From positions 62,001 through 126,000 of the forward strand of contig CANKUU010000009.1 of assembly GCA_947486785.1 (NCBI GenBank): a DNA stretch of 64,000 bases, written 5' to 3'. A program made the position numbers and the translations under genes. The DNA is from an uncultured Flavobacteriaceae bacterium (lineage in GTDB: Bacteria > Bacteroidota > Bacteroidia > Flavobacteriales > Flavobacteriaceae). Every line of letters begins with the position of its first letter. Position 1 is the stretch's first letter. Positions 29,068 through 37,444 of the stretch are shown one piece after another. The notes under the pieces were generated by a model, which saw only the letters and a list, made by a program, of their open reading frames with translations, had not been told where the DNA came from and did not search any database.

Positions 29068-30306
29068 ATGAAAAAGCTTCTGATTATCGCTTTTGTTTGG
29101 CCTGAGCCTAGTTCTACAGCTGCAGGTAATCGCATGTTGCAAATAATTGAATATTTTAAAAACAAAAGCTATGAAATTACCATAGCCAGTACAGCAGCAA
29201 TTACCGATCTTTCGATGAATTTCAATTCTCTCGAGATTCAATCGGTTGCCATAAAACTTAATCATGAAAGTTTTGACGTTTTTATTTCTGAACTAAAACC
29301 AGATGTGGTACTCTTTGATCGATTTTTAACAGAAGAGCAATTTGGGTGGCGAGTAGCAGAATTTGCACCAAAAGCCATGCGAATTTTAGATACAGAGGAC
29401 CTACATTCATTGCGACAAGTACGACTAAATTGCTTAAAAAAAGGAGTGCCTTTTTCTGCTTATACTTGGTTAAATGCAGCTATAACCAAACGAGAAATCA
29501 CCAGTATTTACCGTTGCGATCTTACGCTTGTAATATCTACTTATGAAATGTTCTTATTAAGTTCAATCGTTAAGGTAAATAGCACTCTTTTACTTTATGT
29601 TCCTTTTATGTTAGATTCACTTTCAGAAAAAGAAATTAATTACTGGCCTAATTTTAAAAGTAGAACAGATTTTATGTTTATTGGCAATGGCAAACATGCC
29701 CCTAATATCGACGCCATACGTTGGTTAAAAAAAGAGATTTGGCCGCTAATTAAAAAAGGACAACCAGAAGCTAGTTTAAAAATATTTGGGGCATATTTGC
29801 CAGAATTTATTAAACAAATGCATAAACCTAAAGAAGGTTTTTTTATTGAAGGATGGGCGCCAAGTTGTGATTTAGTTATGCAGCAAGCTTTGGTTAATTT
29901 AGCCCCTCTGAGGTTTGGAGCAGGTTTAAAAGGAAAGCTAATTTCAGCGATGCAGAATGGTTTACCTACAGTAACCACCGCTATTGGGGCTGAAGGTATT
30001 CATTTACATCTACCGTTTAATGGAAGCATAGCAAATACTTCAGAAAATATTGCTTTAGCGGCTATTCAATTATATACGGATCAAAAAAAATGGAATAGTG
30101 CGCAACACGCAGGAATAGCAATTATTAATACTCTTTTTAATAAGTCCGATTGGATAAAAAAGTTTGATTCAAAAATTTTATTTCTTCAAAATAACTTGGA
30201 GTCCCACCGAACACAGAACTTTATTGGCGCAATGCTTATGCAAAATACTTTGGCAAGTAGTAAATATATGTCTAAATGGATTCATGAGAAAGCTCGAAAT
30301 AATTAA
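29068..30306 (+). CDS. family 4-like glycosyltransferase (GT-B fold)
   Basis: The 412-residue protein has an N-terminal Rossmann domain (LIIAFVWPEPSS, with AAGNRM) and a C-terminal GT1/GT4 nucleotide-sugar half with FIGNGKHAPN, FIEGWAPS and LAPLRFGAGLKGKL. The donor and acceptor are unknown; it may act on surface polysaccharide or protein glycans. It begins 49 bp after the SF2 helicase and may be co-transcribed. The IS982 element is inserted 73 bp after its stop, so the gene itself is intact. Confidence 0.9.
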   Translation: MKKLLIIAFVWPEPSSTAAGNRMLQIIEYFKNKSYEITIASTAAITDLSMNFNSLEIQSVAIKLNHESFDVFISELKPDVVLFDRFLTEEQFGWRVAEFAPKAMRILDTEDLHSLRQVRLNCLKKGVPFSAYTWLNAAITKREITSIYRCDLTLVISTYEMFLLSSIVKVNSTLLLYVPFMLDSLSEKEINYWPNFKSRTDFMFIGNGKHAPNIDAIRWLKKEIWPLIKKGQPEASLKIFGAYLPEFIKQMHKPKEGFFIEGWAPSCDLVMQQALVNLAPLRFGAGLKGKLISAMQNGLPTVTTAIGAEGIHLHLPFNGSIANTSENIALAAIQLYTDQKKWNSAQHAGIAIINTLFNKSDWIKKFDSKILFLQNNLESHRTQNFIGAMLMQNTLASSKYMSKWIHEKARNN

Positions 30307-30373
30307 AATAGCGTGTAAAACAGACATCAATTTTAAGTTGTATTTCAGGTGTAATTTAATTTTAAATTTGATT

Positions 30374-30379
30374 TAATTA
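30374..30379. repeat. left target-site duplication TAATTA
   Basis: The hexamer TAATTA is directly repeated at 31400-31405, immediately outside the inverted repeats of the IS982-family element. Because the hexamer is itself palindromic and AT-rich, an alternative boundary one base away is possible. Confidence 0.75.
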
Positions 30380-30423
30380 ACGTGAGTTCGACGTAAGAAA
30401 TATGTTTTTTATACAATGAAAAA

Positions 30424-30481
30424 AGCAGAAATTTAGTATATTTAAGTATCTGAAGTTCAAATATTTAACTAAAATTCTGCT
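30424..30481 (+). promoter_or_regulatory. stem-loop covering the transposase initiation region
   Basis: AGCAGAAATTTAGT (30424-30437) and ACTAAAATTCTGCT (30468-30481) pair over 14 bp with one mismatch. The 3' arm ends one base before the transposase ATG (30483). Such a stem in a transcript read in from outside would mask the start region and limit transposase synthesis. Confidence 0.6.
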
Positions 30482-30482
30482 T

Positions 30483-31379
30483 ATGATTTCTAATGATAAA
30501 ATTACTGAAATTTTCTGTGTTCTTGATGATTTTTGTAAAGAAATCGACCAAATAATCAATCAAAATACGATTCTCGAGAATACCAGCAAGAAAAAACGCA
30601 ATCGAAAATCTAAAATGTCGGATAGCGAGGTGATTACCATTATGATTTTATTTCACCTGAAAGGGTATCGATGCTTGAAGCATTTTTATATCAACCATGT
30701 TACCAAACACATGACAGATGATTTTCCGCAAACAGTATCCTATAACCGTTTTGTCGAGCTACAGAAAAAATGCGTCCTCCCAATGACTATTTTTCTACAG
30801 AGCTGTTGTTTGGGCAAATGTTCTGGGATTTCATTCCTCGATTCTACCGTTTTAAAAGCCTGTCATTATAAACGAGAGAAACAAAACAAGGTTTTCAAAG
30901 GAATAGCTGCCAAAGGTAGAGGAACCATGGGGTGGTTCTTTGGGTTCAAACTACATATTGTAATCAATGAGCGTGGCGAGATTATCGATTTCCTTATAAC
31001 ACAAGGCAATGTGGACGACAGACAGCCATTGAAGGACAAGACGTTTCATGACAAGGTGTTTGGTAAAATATTTGCAGATAGGGGGTATATAGGAAAGGAT
31101 CTCTTTGAAAAACTATTCGTGGACGGCATACATCTGATTACAAAAATCAAGAAAAATATGAAGAACGCAATTATGCACGTTTATGACAAAATTCTCCTGA
31201 GAAAAAGAGCAGTCGTCGAGAGTGTAAACGACATCCTGAAAAACCAATGCCAAATCGAGCATACAAGACATAGAAGCTTTGATAACTTTATTACAAACCT
31301 AGTGTCAGGACTGATAGCATACTCCTTCTATCCAACTAAATCAAATATCAATATTGATAATTTTCAAAGAATAGGCTAA
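30483..31379 (+). CDS. IS982-family transposase
   Basis: The 298-residue transposase has the family's N-terminal helical region (SDSEVITIMILFHLKGYR) and a DDE catalytic domain: Asp in SFLDSTVLK, Asp in FADRGYIGK, and Glu in VVESVNDILKN. The fold and spacing match IS982 (DUF4372-free type). There is no frameshift or stop, so it is probably functional. It has no other gene partner inside the element. Confidence 0.93.
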   Translation: MISNDKITEIFCVLDDFCKEIDQIINQNTILENTSKKKRNRKSKMSDSEVITIMILFHLKGYRCLKHFYINHVTKHMTDDFPQTVSYNRFVELQKKCVLPMTIFLQSCCLGKCSGISFLDSTVLKACHYKREKQNKVFKGIAAKGRGTMGWFFGFKLHIVINERGEIIDFLITQGNVDDRQPLKDKTFHDKVFGKIFADRGYIGKDLFEKLFVDGIHLITKIKKNMKNAIMHVYDKILLRKRAVVESVNDILKNQCQIEHTRHRSFDNFITNLVSGLIAYSFYPTKSNINIDNFQRIG

Positions 31380-31399
31380 GTCTTATATCGAACTCACGT

Positions 31400-31405
31400 T
31401 AATTA
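31400..31405. repeat. right target-site duplication TAATTA
   Basis: Direct repeat of 30374-30379, abutting the right inverted repeat of the IS. Confidence 0.75.
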
Positions 31406-31486
31406 GAATCATTAAACAGATTATTTAATTTAAAAATAATTTTGGTTAGAAGCCTTATCTTTATACGCTTAAAGTAAAAGATATAC

Positions 31487-32329
31487 ATGAAAACTCCCAA
31501 TTGGAAAACAGCTAAAGAATTCGAAGATATCACATATACCAAGAGTGATGGTGTTGCCCGAATAGCTTTTAATAGACCAAACGTACGAAATGCTTTTCGG
31601 CCTAAAACTACAAGTGAATTGTATCAAGCATTTTATGACGCGCAAGAAGATACCTCGATAGGTGTAGTATTACTATCCGCAGAAGGACCATCAACTAAAG
31701 ATGGTGTTTACTCATTCTGTAGTGGTGGTGATCAAAAAGCAAGAGGAGCGCAAGGTTATGTGGGTGAAGATGGCATGCATCGTTTAAATATACTAGAAGT
31801 TCAGCGTCAAATTCGATTTATGCCCAAAGTGGTGATTGCCGTTGTACCAGGCTGGGCAGTTGGTGGTGGTCATAGTCTACATGTGGTGTGCGATTTAACA
31901 TTAGCAAGTAAAGAGCATGCTATTTTTAAACAGACCGATGCCGATGTTACTAGTTTTGATGCGGGCTATGGTTCTGCGTATTTAGCAAAAATGGTGGGTC
32001 AAAAAAAGGCAAGAGAAATTTTTTTTCTTGGTAGAAACTATTCAGCTCAAGAGGCTTATGATATGGGAATGATTAATGCAGTTGTACCTCATGATGAATT
32101 AGAAGCAACAGCTTATCAATGGGCTCAAGAAATTTTAGAAAAATCTCCTACGTCTATAAAAATGTTAAAATTTGCAATGAATCTTACCGATGATGGTATG
32201 GTTGGTCAGCAAGTGTTTGCGGGTGAAGCTACTCGTTTGGCCTATGGTACTGAGGAAGCAAAAGAAGGTAGAAATGCTTTTTTAGAAAAAAGAAAGCCCA
32301 ATTTTGGAAAAAATAATTGGATACCTTAA
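31487..32329 (+). CDS. menB: 1,4-dihydroxy-2-naphthoyl-CoA synthase
   Basis: MenB closes the second ring of the naphthoquinone in menaquinone synthesis from o-succinylbenzoyl-CoA. The 280-residue crotonase-fold protein shows the MenB-specific SFCSGGDQ, GGGHSLHVVCDLTLAS and TSFDAGYGSAYLA segments. The C-terminus (GRNAFLEKRKPNF) is also typical. The IS982 insertion lies upstream, its end 88 bp from the ATG, so it could have displaced or supplied promoter sequence. A strong terminator follows. Confidence 0.96.
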   Translation: MKTPNWKTAKEFEDITYTKSDGVARIAFNRPNVRNAFRPKTTSELYQAFYDAQEDTSIGVVLLSAEGPSTKDGVYSFCSGGDQKARGAQGYVGEDGMHRLNILEVQRQIRFMPKVVIAVVPGWAVGGGHSLHVVCDLTLASKEHAIFKQTDADVTSFDAGYGSAYLAKMVGQKKAREIFFLGRNYSAQEAYDMGMINAVVPHDELEATAYQWAQEILEKSPTSIKMLKFAMNLTDDGMVGQQVFAGEATRLAYGTEEAKEGRNAFLEKRKPNFGKNNWIP

Positions 32330-32441
32330 CTACACTTTATTACGTCGCTTGATGTTTTGTGGTTTAAGTAATTGTAAAGTGACTTTTTTATTTAGTATAT
32401 TTTTATTGTTTAAATACAATTTTAACAGCCTTATTATATAC

Positions 32442-32475
32442 AAAAAGAGCCCGGTCTTAAAGACTGGGCTCTTTT
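32442..32475 (+). terminator. intrinsic terminator downstream of menB
   Basis: AAAAGAGCCCGGTCT pairs with AGACTGGGCTCTTTT (one G-T pair) with a very tight loop, followed by a T-run contained in the stem. The A-run on the other side lets it also serve the opposite strand. Confidence 0.9.
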
Positions 32476-32616
32476 ACGAGAACACTATATGAAAATGAAA
32501 AATTATACTTAGTTTTTTGTACACAGTAAAAGTACCGCCATTAAATAACTTTTTTAAATTATTGTTGTGACTTATAAGCTTTTTGTTGTAAAAATGGCAT
32601 AATCTGTTATTTAAGC

Positions 32617-33963
32617 TTATTTAAAAGCCTTGAGAATTTGTTTTAAAAAATTATTTTCATCAAAATCAGGTGCTTCTGCAAGTCCAGTTCTTACAATAAC
32701 TAATTCTTTTGAGGGTATTATGTAAACATATTGCCCTTGAAAACCATTTGCAGAATATAAATCTCGTGGCGCATCAGGGTATTTACCACTTGAATTAAGC
32801 CACCAATGCGCACCATATTTACCATCTGAACCTGGAGTAGGTCTAGTGATATAATCAATCCATTGTGGGTTAAAAAGTTGTTCACCGTTCCAATTCCCTT
32901 TATAAAGATGTAACAGTCCAAATTTTGCCCAATCGCGTGTGGTAGCCCAGCCATAAGAAGAGCCCACAAAATTGCCTGCCATGTCTGTTTCTAGCACCAT
33001 AGAATGCATTCCTATTTTGTCGATTAATTCGAGATATGGAAAATCAAGATATTCATTATGTGTACTAAATTGGGCTCTTAAAACTCCCGAAAGAAAATTG
33101 GTAGTTCCGGATGAGTAATTCCAAACTTTAGGCGCATTTGCATCGAATGCTGTATTTATTTGAGATTTTGTCATATCTGCCTCTAAAAACAGCATTTTAG
33201 TAACATCAGAAATACTTGTGTAATCCTCATTCCAGGCTAAACCGCTCGACATTCTTAAAAATTCATCTAGTGTAATTGCAGCCCTTGGATCATTGCCTTT
33301 TTTTTCGGACAGATCTAATTCGTTAAAAGGGCGATAATTCATACTTATTTTACCCTGATATTCAAGTATTCCGAATAAAGTAGCTAAGAGGCTCTTCGTC
33401 ATAGACCATCCTAATATTGGAGTGTTTTCAGAAAAACCATCCATATAATATTCTGCAACAATATGCCCTTTATACACTACTATAGCTGTTCTTGTTTTTT
33501 GCAGTTCATAGTTAGATGTTATATTTTCTATTGCGGCGTTTAGCTTAGCATAATCAATAGTATTAAAAACAGTATCTTTTTTGCCATTATTGCCATACGG
33601 AAAGGGTAGTCCATTTTTTAGTAGAGTTCGCTTTGGAACTTGGTTAACTTGGCTTTTATCGTATTCTTCGTTAATAAGAACACATCCCAAGCCTGGCCTA
33701 CAGATAGTTTCACGTTTCATAAATCCAAAAACGGAAGTAATTACATTATTGTTTGAGGTATGCTCTGTTTTGGCCCAACGAATTAGCGGAATATTATTGT
33801 CGTTCTTAGAAATATCGTCAAAAGATCTTTTTGAGATATAACTTGTGGAGGCTAAATTTTTAGAAGCAAACCCAGATATTATATTAAGTTTAGGGTAATT
33901 ATACAGCGCTGCTAAAAAAATCAACGCTACAAAAAGCAAAAGAATATGTTTAAATTGTTTCAA
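32617..33963 (-). CDS. serine hydrolase, beta-lactamase class C family
   Basis: The 448-residue protein has an N-terminal membrane anchor or signal (about residues 6-22). The catalytic Ser-x-x-Lys is SMTK in GWSMTKSLL, the Tyr-containing motif is WNYSSG, and HWWLN takes the place of the KTG box. It belongs to the broad beta-lactamase/PBP-like hydrolase family (EstB, 6-aminohexanoate hydrolase, DD-peptidase). The exact role, esterase or peptidase, is open. It is divergent from the 3D-domain lipoprotein gene. Confidence 0.9.
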   Translation of the reverse strand: MKQFKHILLLFVALIFLAALYNYPKLNIISGFASKNLASTSYISKRSFDDISKNDNNIPLIRWAKTEHTSNNNVITSVFGFMKRETICRPGLGCVLINEEYDKSQVNQVPKRTLLKNGLPFPYGNNGKKDTVFNTIDYAKLNAAIENITSNYELQKTRTAIVVYKGHIVAEYYMDGFSENTPILGWSMTKSLLATLFGILEYQGKISMNYRPFNELDLSEKKGNDPRAAITLDEFLRMSSGLAWNEDYTSISDVTKMLFLEADMTKSQINTAFDANAPKVWNYSSGTTNFLSGVLRAQFSTHNEYLDFPYLELIDKIGMHSMVLETDMAGNFVGSSYGWATTRDWAKFGLLHLYKGNWNGEQLFNPQWIDYITRPTPGSDGKYGAHWWLNSSGKYPDAPRDLYSANGFQGQYVYIIPSKELVIVRTGLAEAPDFDENNFLKQILKAFK

Positions 33964-34014
33964 AATAAAAGAGAATTAGTAAGTTGAACATTTAAAAGCG
34001 AATATATTGAATCA

Positions 34015-34443
34015 ATGACAAACTATTCTATACTAATTTTGACGCTTACGTTTACGCTACTACTTTCTTGTGAAAAGAAAAAGGAAGAGTATATTTGGAA
34101 ATCATTAGAAGTCACCGCTACTGCCTATAATTCTGTTCCTTCGCAGACACAAGGTAATCCGTTTATTGCAGCATGGGGAGATTCTTTACAATCTAATGTA
34201 CCATCGATAGCTGTTTCAAGAGATTTATTAGCCTTAGGTCTAAAGCATAATACTCCAGTTAAAATTGAAGGTTTTGACAAGGTTTTTTTGGTTAAAGATA
34301 AAATGCACCGTCGGTGGCGCAAGAGAATAGATATTTTTATGGGTGATGATATTAAAAAAGCGAAGCAATGGGGAAAAAAAAAGCTATACATTCAATTTCA
34401 AGTACCTAAAGATAGTTTGACTTCTAAACCAGCATCAAAATAA
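34015..34443 (+). CDS. 3D-domain lipoprotein
   Basis: This 142-residue lipoprotein has a lipobox (TLLLSCEK, Cys19). The remainder is a double-psi beta-barrel 3D domain: the start VTATAYN, Asp in VKDKMH and Asp in KRIDIFMG provide the acidic residues that name the family. Related MltA-type folds cleave peptidoglycan, so it may be a small lytic enzyme. It lies just 27 bp before the amidase lipoprotein, suggesting joint cell-wall work. Confidence 0.85.
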   Translation: MTNYSILILTLTFTLLLSCEKKKEEYIWKSLEVTATAYNSVPSQTQGNPFIAAWGDSLQSNVPSIAVSRDLLALGLKHNTPVKIEGFDKVFLVKDKMHRRWRKRIDIFMGDDIKKAKQWGKKKLYIQFQVPKDSLTSKPASK

Positions 34444-34470
34444 TTTTTATTGTTAAAACCTTTCGTACCA

Positions 34471-35136
34471 ATGAGGCATTTAAACCTAGTAATTGTGGCT
34501 TTTTTATTAATTTCATGTTCCTCTAAAAAGAGAATAATTGATAAGCCTATTATTTTTGATGAAGTTCGAAAAAAATTGACTTTGCAGTACCTTTCTGATC
34601 GCTATGGTTTGATAAAAAAAGAACCAAGCATTGTACCTAAAATGATTGTTTTGCATTGGACGGTTATACCCACTTTTAAGAAATCATTTGAAACTTTTAA
34701 GCCTTCAAAATTACCCAGCAGACCCGATATAAAGGCGGCAAGCGCCTTAAACGTCAGTTCACAGTTTATGGTAGATCGTGATGGCACTATTTATCGTTTA
34801 ATGCCAGAAACCACCATGGCAAGGCATGTTATTGGCCTTAATCATTGTGCCATAGGTATAGAAAACGTTGGTGGAACGGCAGACTTTCCTTTGACTGCAT
34901 CACAAGTGGCTTCTAATATTTGGTTGGTGAATTATCTTTCAGATAAATATGAGATTGAGTATCTCATTGGCCATTATGAGTATGAGATGTTTGAAGGTCA
35001 TGAACTTTGGTTAGAAAAGGATAAAAATTATCGAACTAAAAAAGAAGACCCCGGCGTGTCTTTTGTACAAAAAGTAAGAGCAGCAACAAAAAAGCAAAAT
35101 TTTAAACCTGTTCCAAAACAAATTTCAATACATTAA
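34471..35136 (+). CDS. N-acetylmuramoyl-L-alanine amidase lipoprotein
   Basis: This Amidase_2 (PGRP-like) enzyme removes the peptide from muramic acid in peptidoglycan. VLHWTV, ARHVIGLNHCAIGIEN and IGHYEYE supply the likely zinc/catalytic histidines. I use the ATG at 34471 because it gives a lipoprotein signal (VAFLLISCSS); a TTG at 34450 would add seven residues and weaken it. With the 3D lipoprotein it forms a two-gene wall-remodelling unit. Confidence 0.92.
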   Translation: MRHLNLVIVAFLLISCSSKKRIIDKPIIFDEVRKKLTLQYLSDRYGLIKKEPSIVPKMIVLHWTVIPTFKKSFETFKPSKLPSRPDIKAASALNVSSQFMVDRDGTIYRLMPETTMARHVIGLNHCAIGIENVGGTADFPLTASQVASNIWLVNYLSDKYEIEYLIGHYEYEMFEGHELWLEKDKNYRTKKEDPGVSFVQKVRAATKKQNFKPVPKQISIH

Positions 35137-35221
35137 TTAAACTCTTAACAAATTGATTGGTTCTTAGTAGTTCCTTTATAATTGCAATTAGATACCCAAT
35201 TAACTAAAATATCATAATAAT

Positions 35222-36694
35222 ATGCTTTTTAAATTAACGCTTTTTTTCGCTCTACTTTTTAGTAGTCTTAGCACGTATTCACAAGAGAAAGAACTAACTG
35301 CAAAATTATTTGACACCTATGAAAAATACAAAGAAACAACTTTAGATCAACGAAGAATCAAGCATCACCAACTTCAGCCTTTGTTAAATAAGCTGAGAAA
35401 TAATTCAAAATTTAAGGTAAAAGAAGTAGGTAAATCAATTGAAGGGCGCAGTTTAACTTTGGTTAGCGTAGGAGAAGGAAAAACGCATGTTTATTTATGG
35501 TCACAAATGCATGGCGATGAGCCTACAGCAACTCAGGCTATTTTTGACATCTTTAATTTTTTAGCTTCTGAAGATTTTTTGGCTGAAAAGAGAGCAATTT
35601 TAAGTCAACTTACCTTACATTTTCTACCAATGTTAAACCCCGATGGTGCAGAGCGTTTTCAACGCAGAAATGTATTAGGTGTTGATATAAATAGAGATGC
35701 TTTAAGATTACAATCACCTGAAAGTCGAACTTTAAAACGTATTCGAGATAGCTTAAACGCTGACTTTGGCTTTAATTTACATGATCAAAGTACGTATTAT
35801 AATGCAGAACGCACCAATAAGCCAGCAACCATATCTTATTTAGCGCCAGCCTATAATTATGAAAAAGATATAAATAAAACACGTGCTAATGCGATGAAAG
35901 TTATTGTTTTTATGAATGAAATTATTCAAAAATATGCACCCGGTCAAGTAGGCCGTTACAATGATGATTTTGAGCCGAGAGCATTTGGTGATAATATTCA
36001 AAAATGGGGAACAAGCACCATTTTAATTGAATCTGGAGGTTATGCAAATGATGTAGAAAAACAAGAAGTTAGAAAGTTAAATTATGTTTCTATTCTTTCT
36101 GCTATTTATACTATTGCGAAAGGTAATTATGAAAAAATACCCTTAACGGACTACGAAAAAATACCAGAAAATGATCGTAAACTTTTTGATTTAAAAATTA
36201 AAAATGCTACCCATCTAATTGATAACAAACCTTATATCATTGATTTAGGGATGAATCGTCTCGAAGTTCCTGTCGAAAATAGTGTGAATTTTTGGTATAG
36301 CAGCAGAATTATAGATCAGGGCGACTTATCAACTTATTATGGTTACGAGACTTTTGACGCTGAAGGATATACAATAAGACAGGGAAAAGTAGCTCCAGAA
36401 ATTTTGAGCGAATTGGGTCAATTAAATAAAAATGATGCTTTAGCTATGTTAAAGGCGGGGTATACGTATTTAAGAATAAAGAATATTCCAATAAAATGGC
36501 TACAATCTCCACTTCCAATTCATTTAGTTTCAAAAGACTATAAAGTGCCGGATTTTAATTTACAAGTAGGTATAAACCCCACCTTTCTTTTAGAGAAAAA
36601 TGGGGTTTATGAATATGCAGTAGTTAATGGATTTTTAATTGATCTAAGACTTCAGGTCTTAGGTAATTTTAAAAATGCCATGATTTTTAGGTAG
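35222..36694 (+). CDS. secreted M14 family zinc carboxypeptidase
   Basis: The 490-residue protein has a signal peptide (ends near STYSQ). The zinc ligands are His97 and Glu100 (HGDE) and His187 (NLHDQ), with catalytic Glu270 in ILIESGG. The NPDGAERFQRRN and DINRD elements are typical of M14. The C-terminal ~190 residues form an extra domain I do not recognise. It follows the two wall lipoproteins on the same strand after an 85-bp gap; the substrate could be a peptide or muropeptide. Confidence 0.92.
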   Translation: MLFKLTLFFALLFSSLSTYSQEKELTAKLFDTYEKYKETTLDQRRIKHHQLQPLLNKLRNNSKFKVKEVGKSIEGRSLTLVSVGEGKTHVYLWSQMHGDEPTATQAIFDIFNFLASEDFLAEKRAILSQLTLHFLPMLNPDGAERFQRRNVLGVDINRDALRLQSPESRTLKRIRDSLNADFGFNLHDQSTYYNAERTNKPATISYLAPAYNYEKDINKTRANAMKVIVFMNEIIQKYAPGQVGRYNDDFEPRAFGDNIQKWGTSTILIESGGYANDVEKQEVRKLNYVSILSAIYTIAKGNYEKIPLTDYEKIPENDRKLFDLKIKNATHLIDNKPYIIDLGMNRLEVPVENSVNFWYSSRIIDQGDLSTYYGYETFDAEGYTIRQGKVAPEILSELGQLNKNDALAMLKAGYTYLRIKNIPIKWLQSPLPIHLVSKDYKVPDFNLQVGINPTFLLEKNGVYEYAVVNGFLIDLRLQVLGNFKNAMIFR

Positions 36695-37307
36695 TGTTTT
36701 TTCTATATAAAGTGTTTTAAGTTTAACAAAGTAATAGTGCTATTAATATCCGAATTGTATTTGAGCATTTGCTCCATGTATTAATAACGTAGTTAACATG
36801 GATACTAAAATAACTACAATTGTTGAAAATAAAAGAATTGTAGTTGTTTTGTACCAAGCTGGCATTCCGTTTAAAGAACTGTTTTTGATAATTGAATTTA
36901 ATACATCCATAATTTCACATTTTTTAGTTTATAATGTTACTAATTTTATGGATAAGGGTATTCCATTAAAATTAGTGTTCTGATTACAAGAAAGTATTTT
37001 TGCTTCAATCGGTCGTGCTTTAGTATAAAAAATCGTTCAATTGTTTATAAATTGGATGAAAATCAACATTGTTAAATTTAAAATTGGTGTTAAAAATTAG
37101 TTAGGGCAATTAGTAGCTAACAAATGATAAACTATAACTCGTAAAAAGAGGTAAAGAACATTAAGTAAAAACATGTGATTTTTGTAATGAAAAAATTTTG
37201 GAGTAATAATTTTTCTTGTTTTAGAAAAAAGTAGGTGAGGGGCAGGTTTTTATAAAAAGGGCTCAAGAAGCAATATTAGATGATAATGCGTGTTTGTAAA
37301 ATTAAAA
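36695..37307. other. gene-free interval with short dyad
   Basis: About 600 bp between convergent transcription units. A perfect 10-bp inverted repeat (AACTACAATT at 36812-36821 and AATTGTAGTT at 36836-36845) is the only marked structure. The 61-codon frame at 36798-36983 spans it, but its composition is ordinary noise and I do not call it. Confidence 0.45.
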
Positions 37308-37344
37308 AGAGATTTGTAAATACGTTAGGTATTTACAAATCTCT
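37308..37344 (-). terminator. intrinsic terminator of the vWA lipoprotein gene
   Basis: A perfect 16-bp stem with a 5-nt loop. Read on the minus strand, the stem is followed directly by TTTTTAAT. It lies 101 bp beyond the vWA gene stop. Confidence 0.85.
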
Positions 37345-37444
37345 ACTCTGTTTAAAAGTATTCTGTGTTGCTTTTTTTTTAGCAAAAATCACTTAAAATT
37401 ATTACGCGGATATTTTAGCTTATACAAAGAAATAAATCTTAAGT

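Larger units (their letters stand above)
30380..31399 (+). mobile_element. IS982-family insertion sequence, complete
   Basis: The 1020-bp element is bounded by imperfect inverted repeats, ACGTGAGTTCGACGTAAG at 30380-30397 and the complement of CTTATATCGAACTCACGT at 31382-31399, with two mismatches in 18 bp. It carries one intact transposase gene, has a 6-bp target duplication and falls in the size range of IS982 elements. The ends begin ACGTGAG rather than the ACCC I associate with many IS982 members. It appears recent and possibly active. Confidence 0.9.

Noticed and set aside
32304-32492. 62-codon frame starting inside menB's end
   Set aside because: Runs through the menB terminator and has no homologue-like features.
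36798-36983. 61-codon ATG frame between the M14 and vWA genes
   Set aside because: Composition and absence of any motif look like chance; it includes a 10-bp inverted repeat. No homologue recognised.
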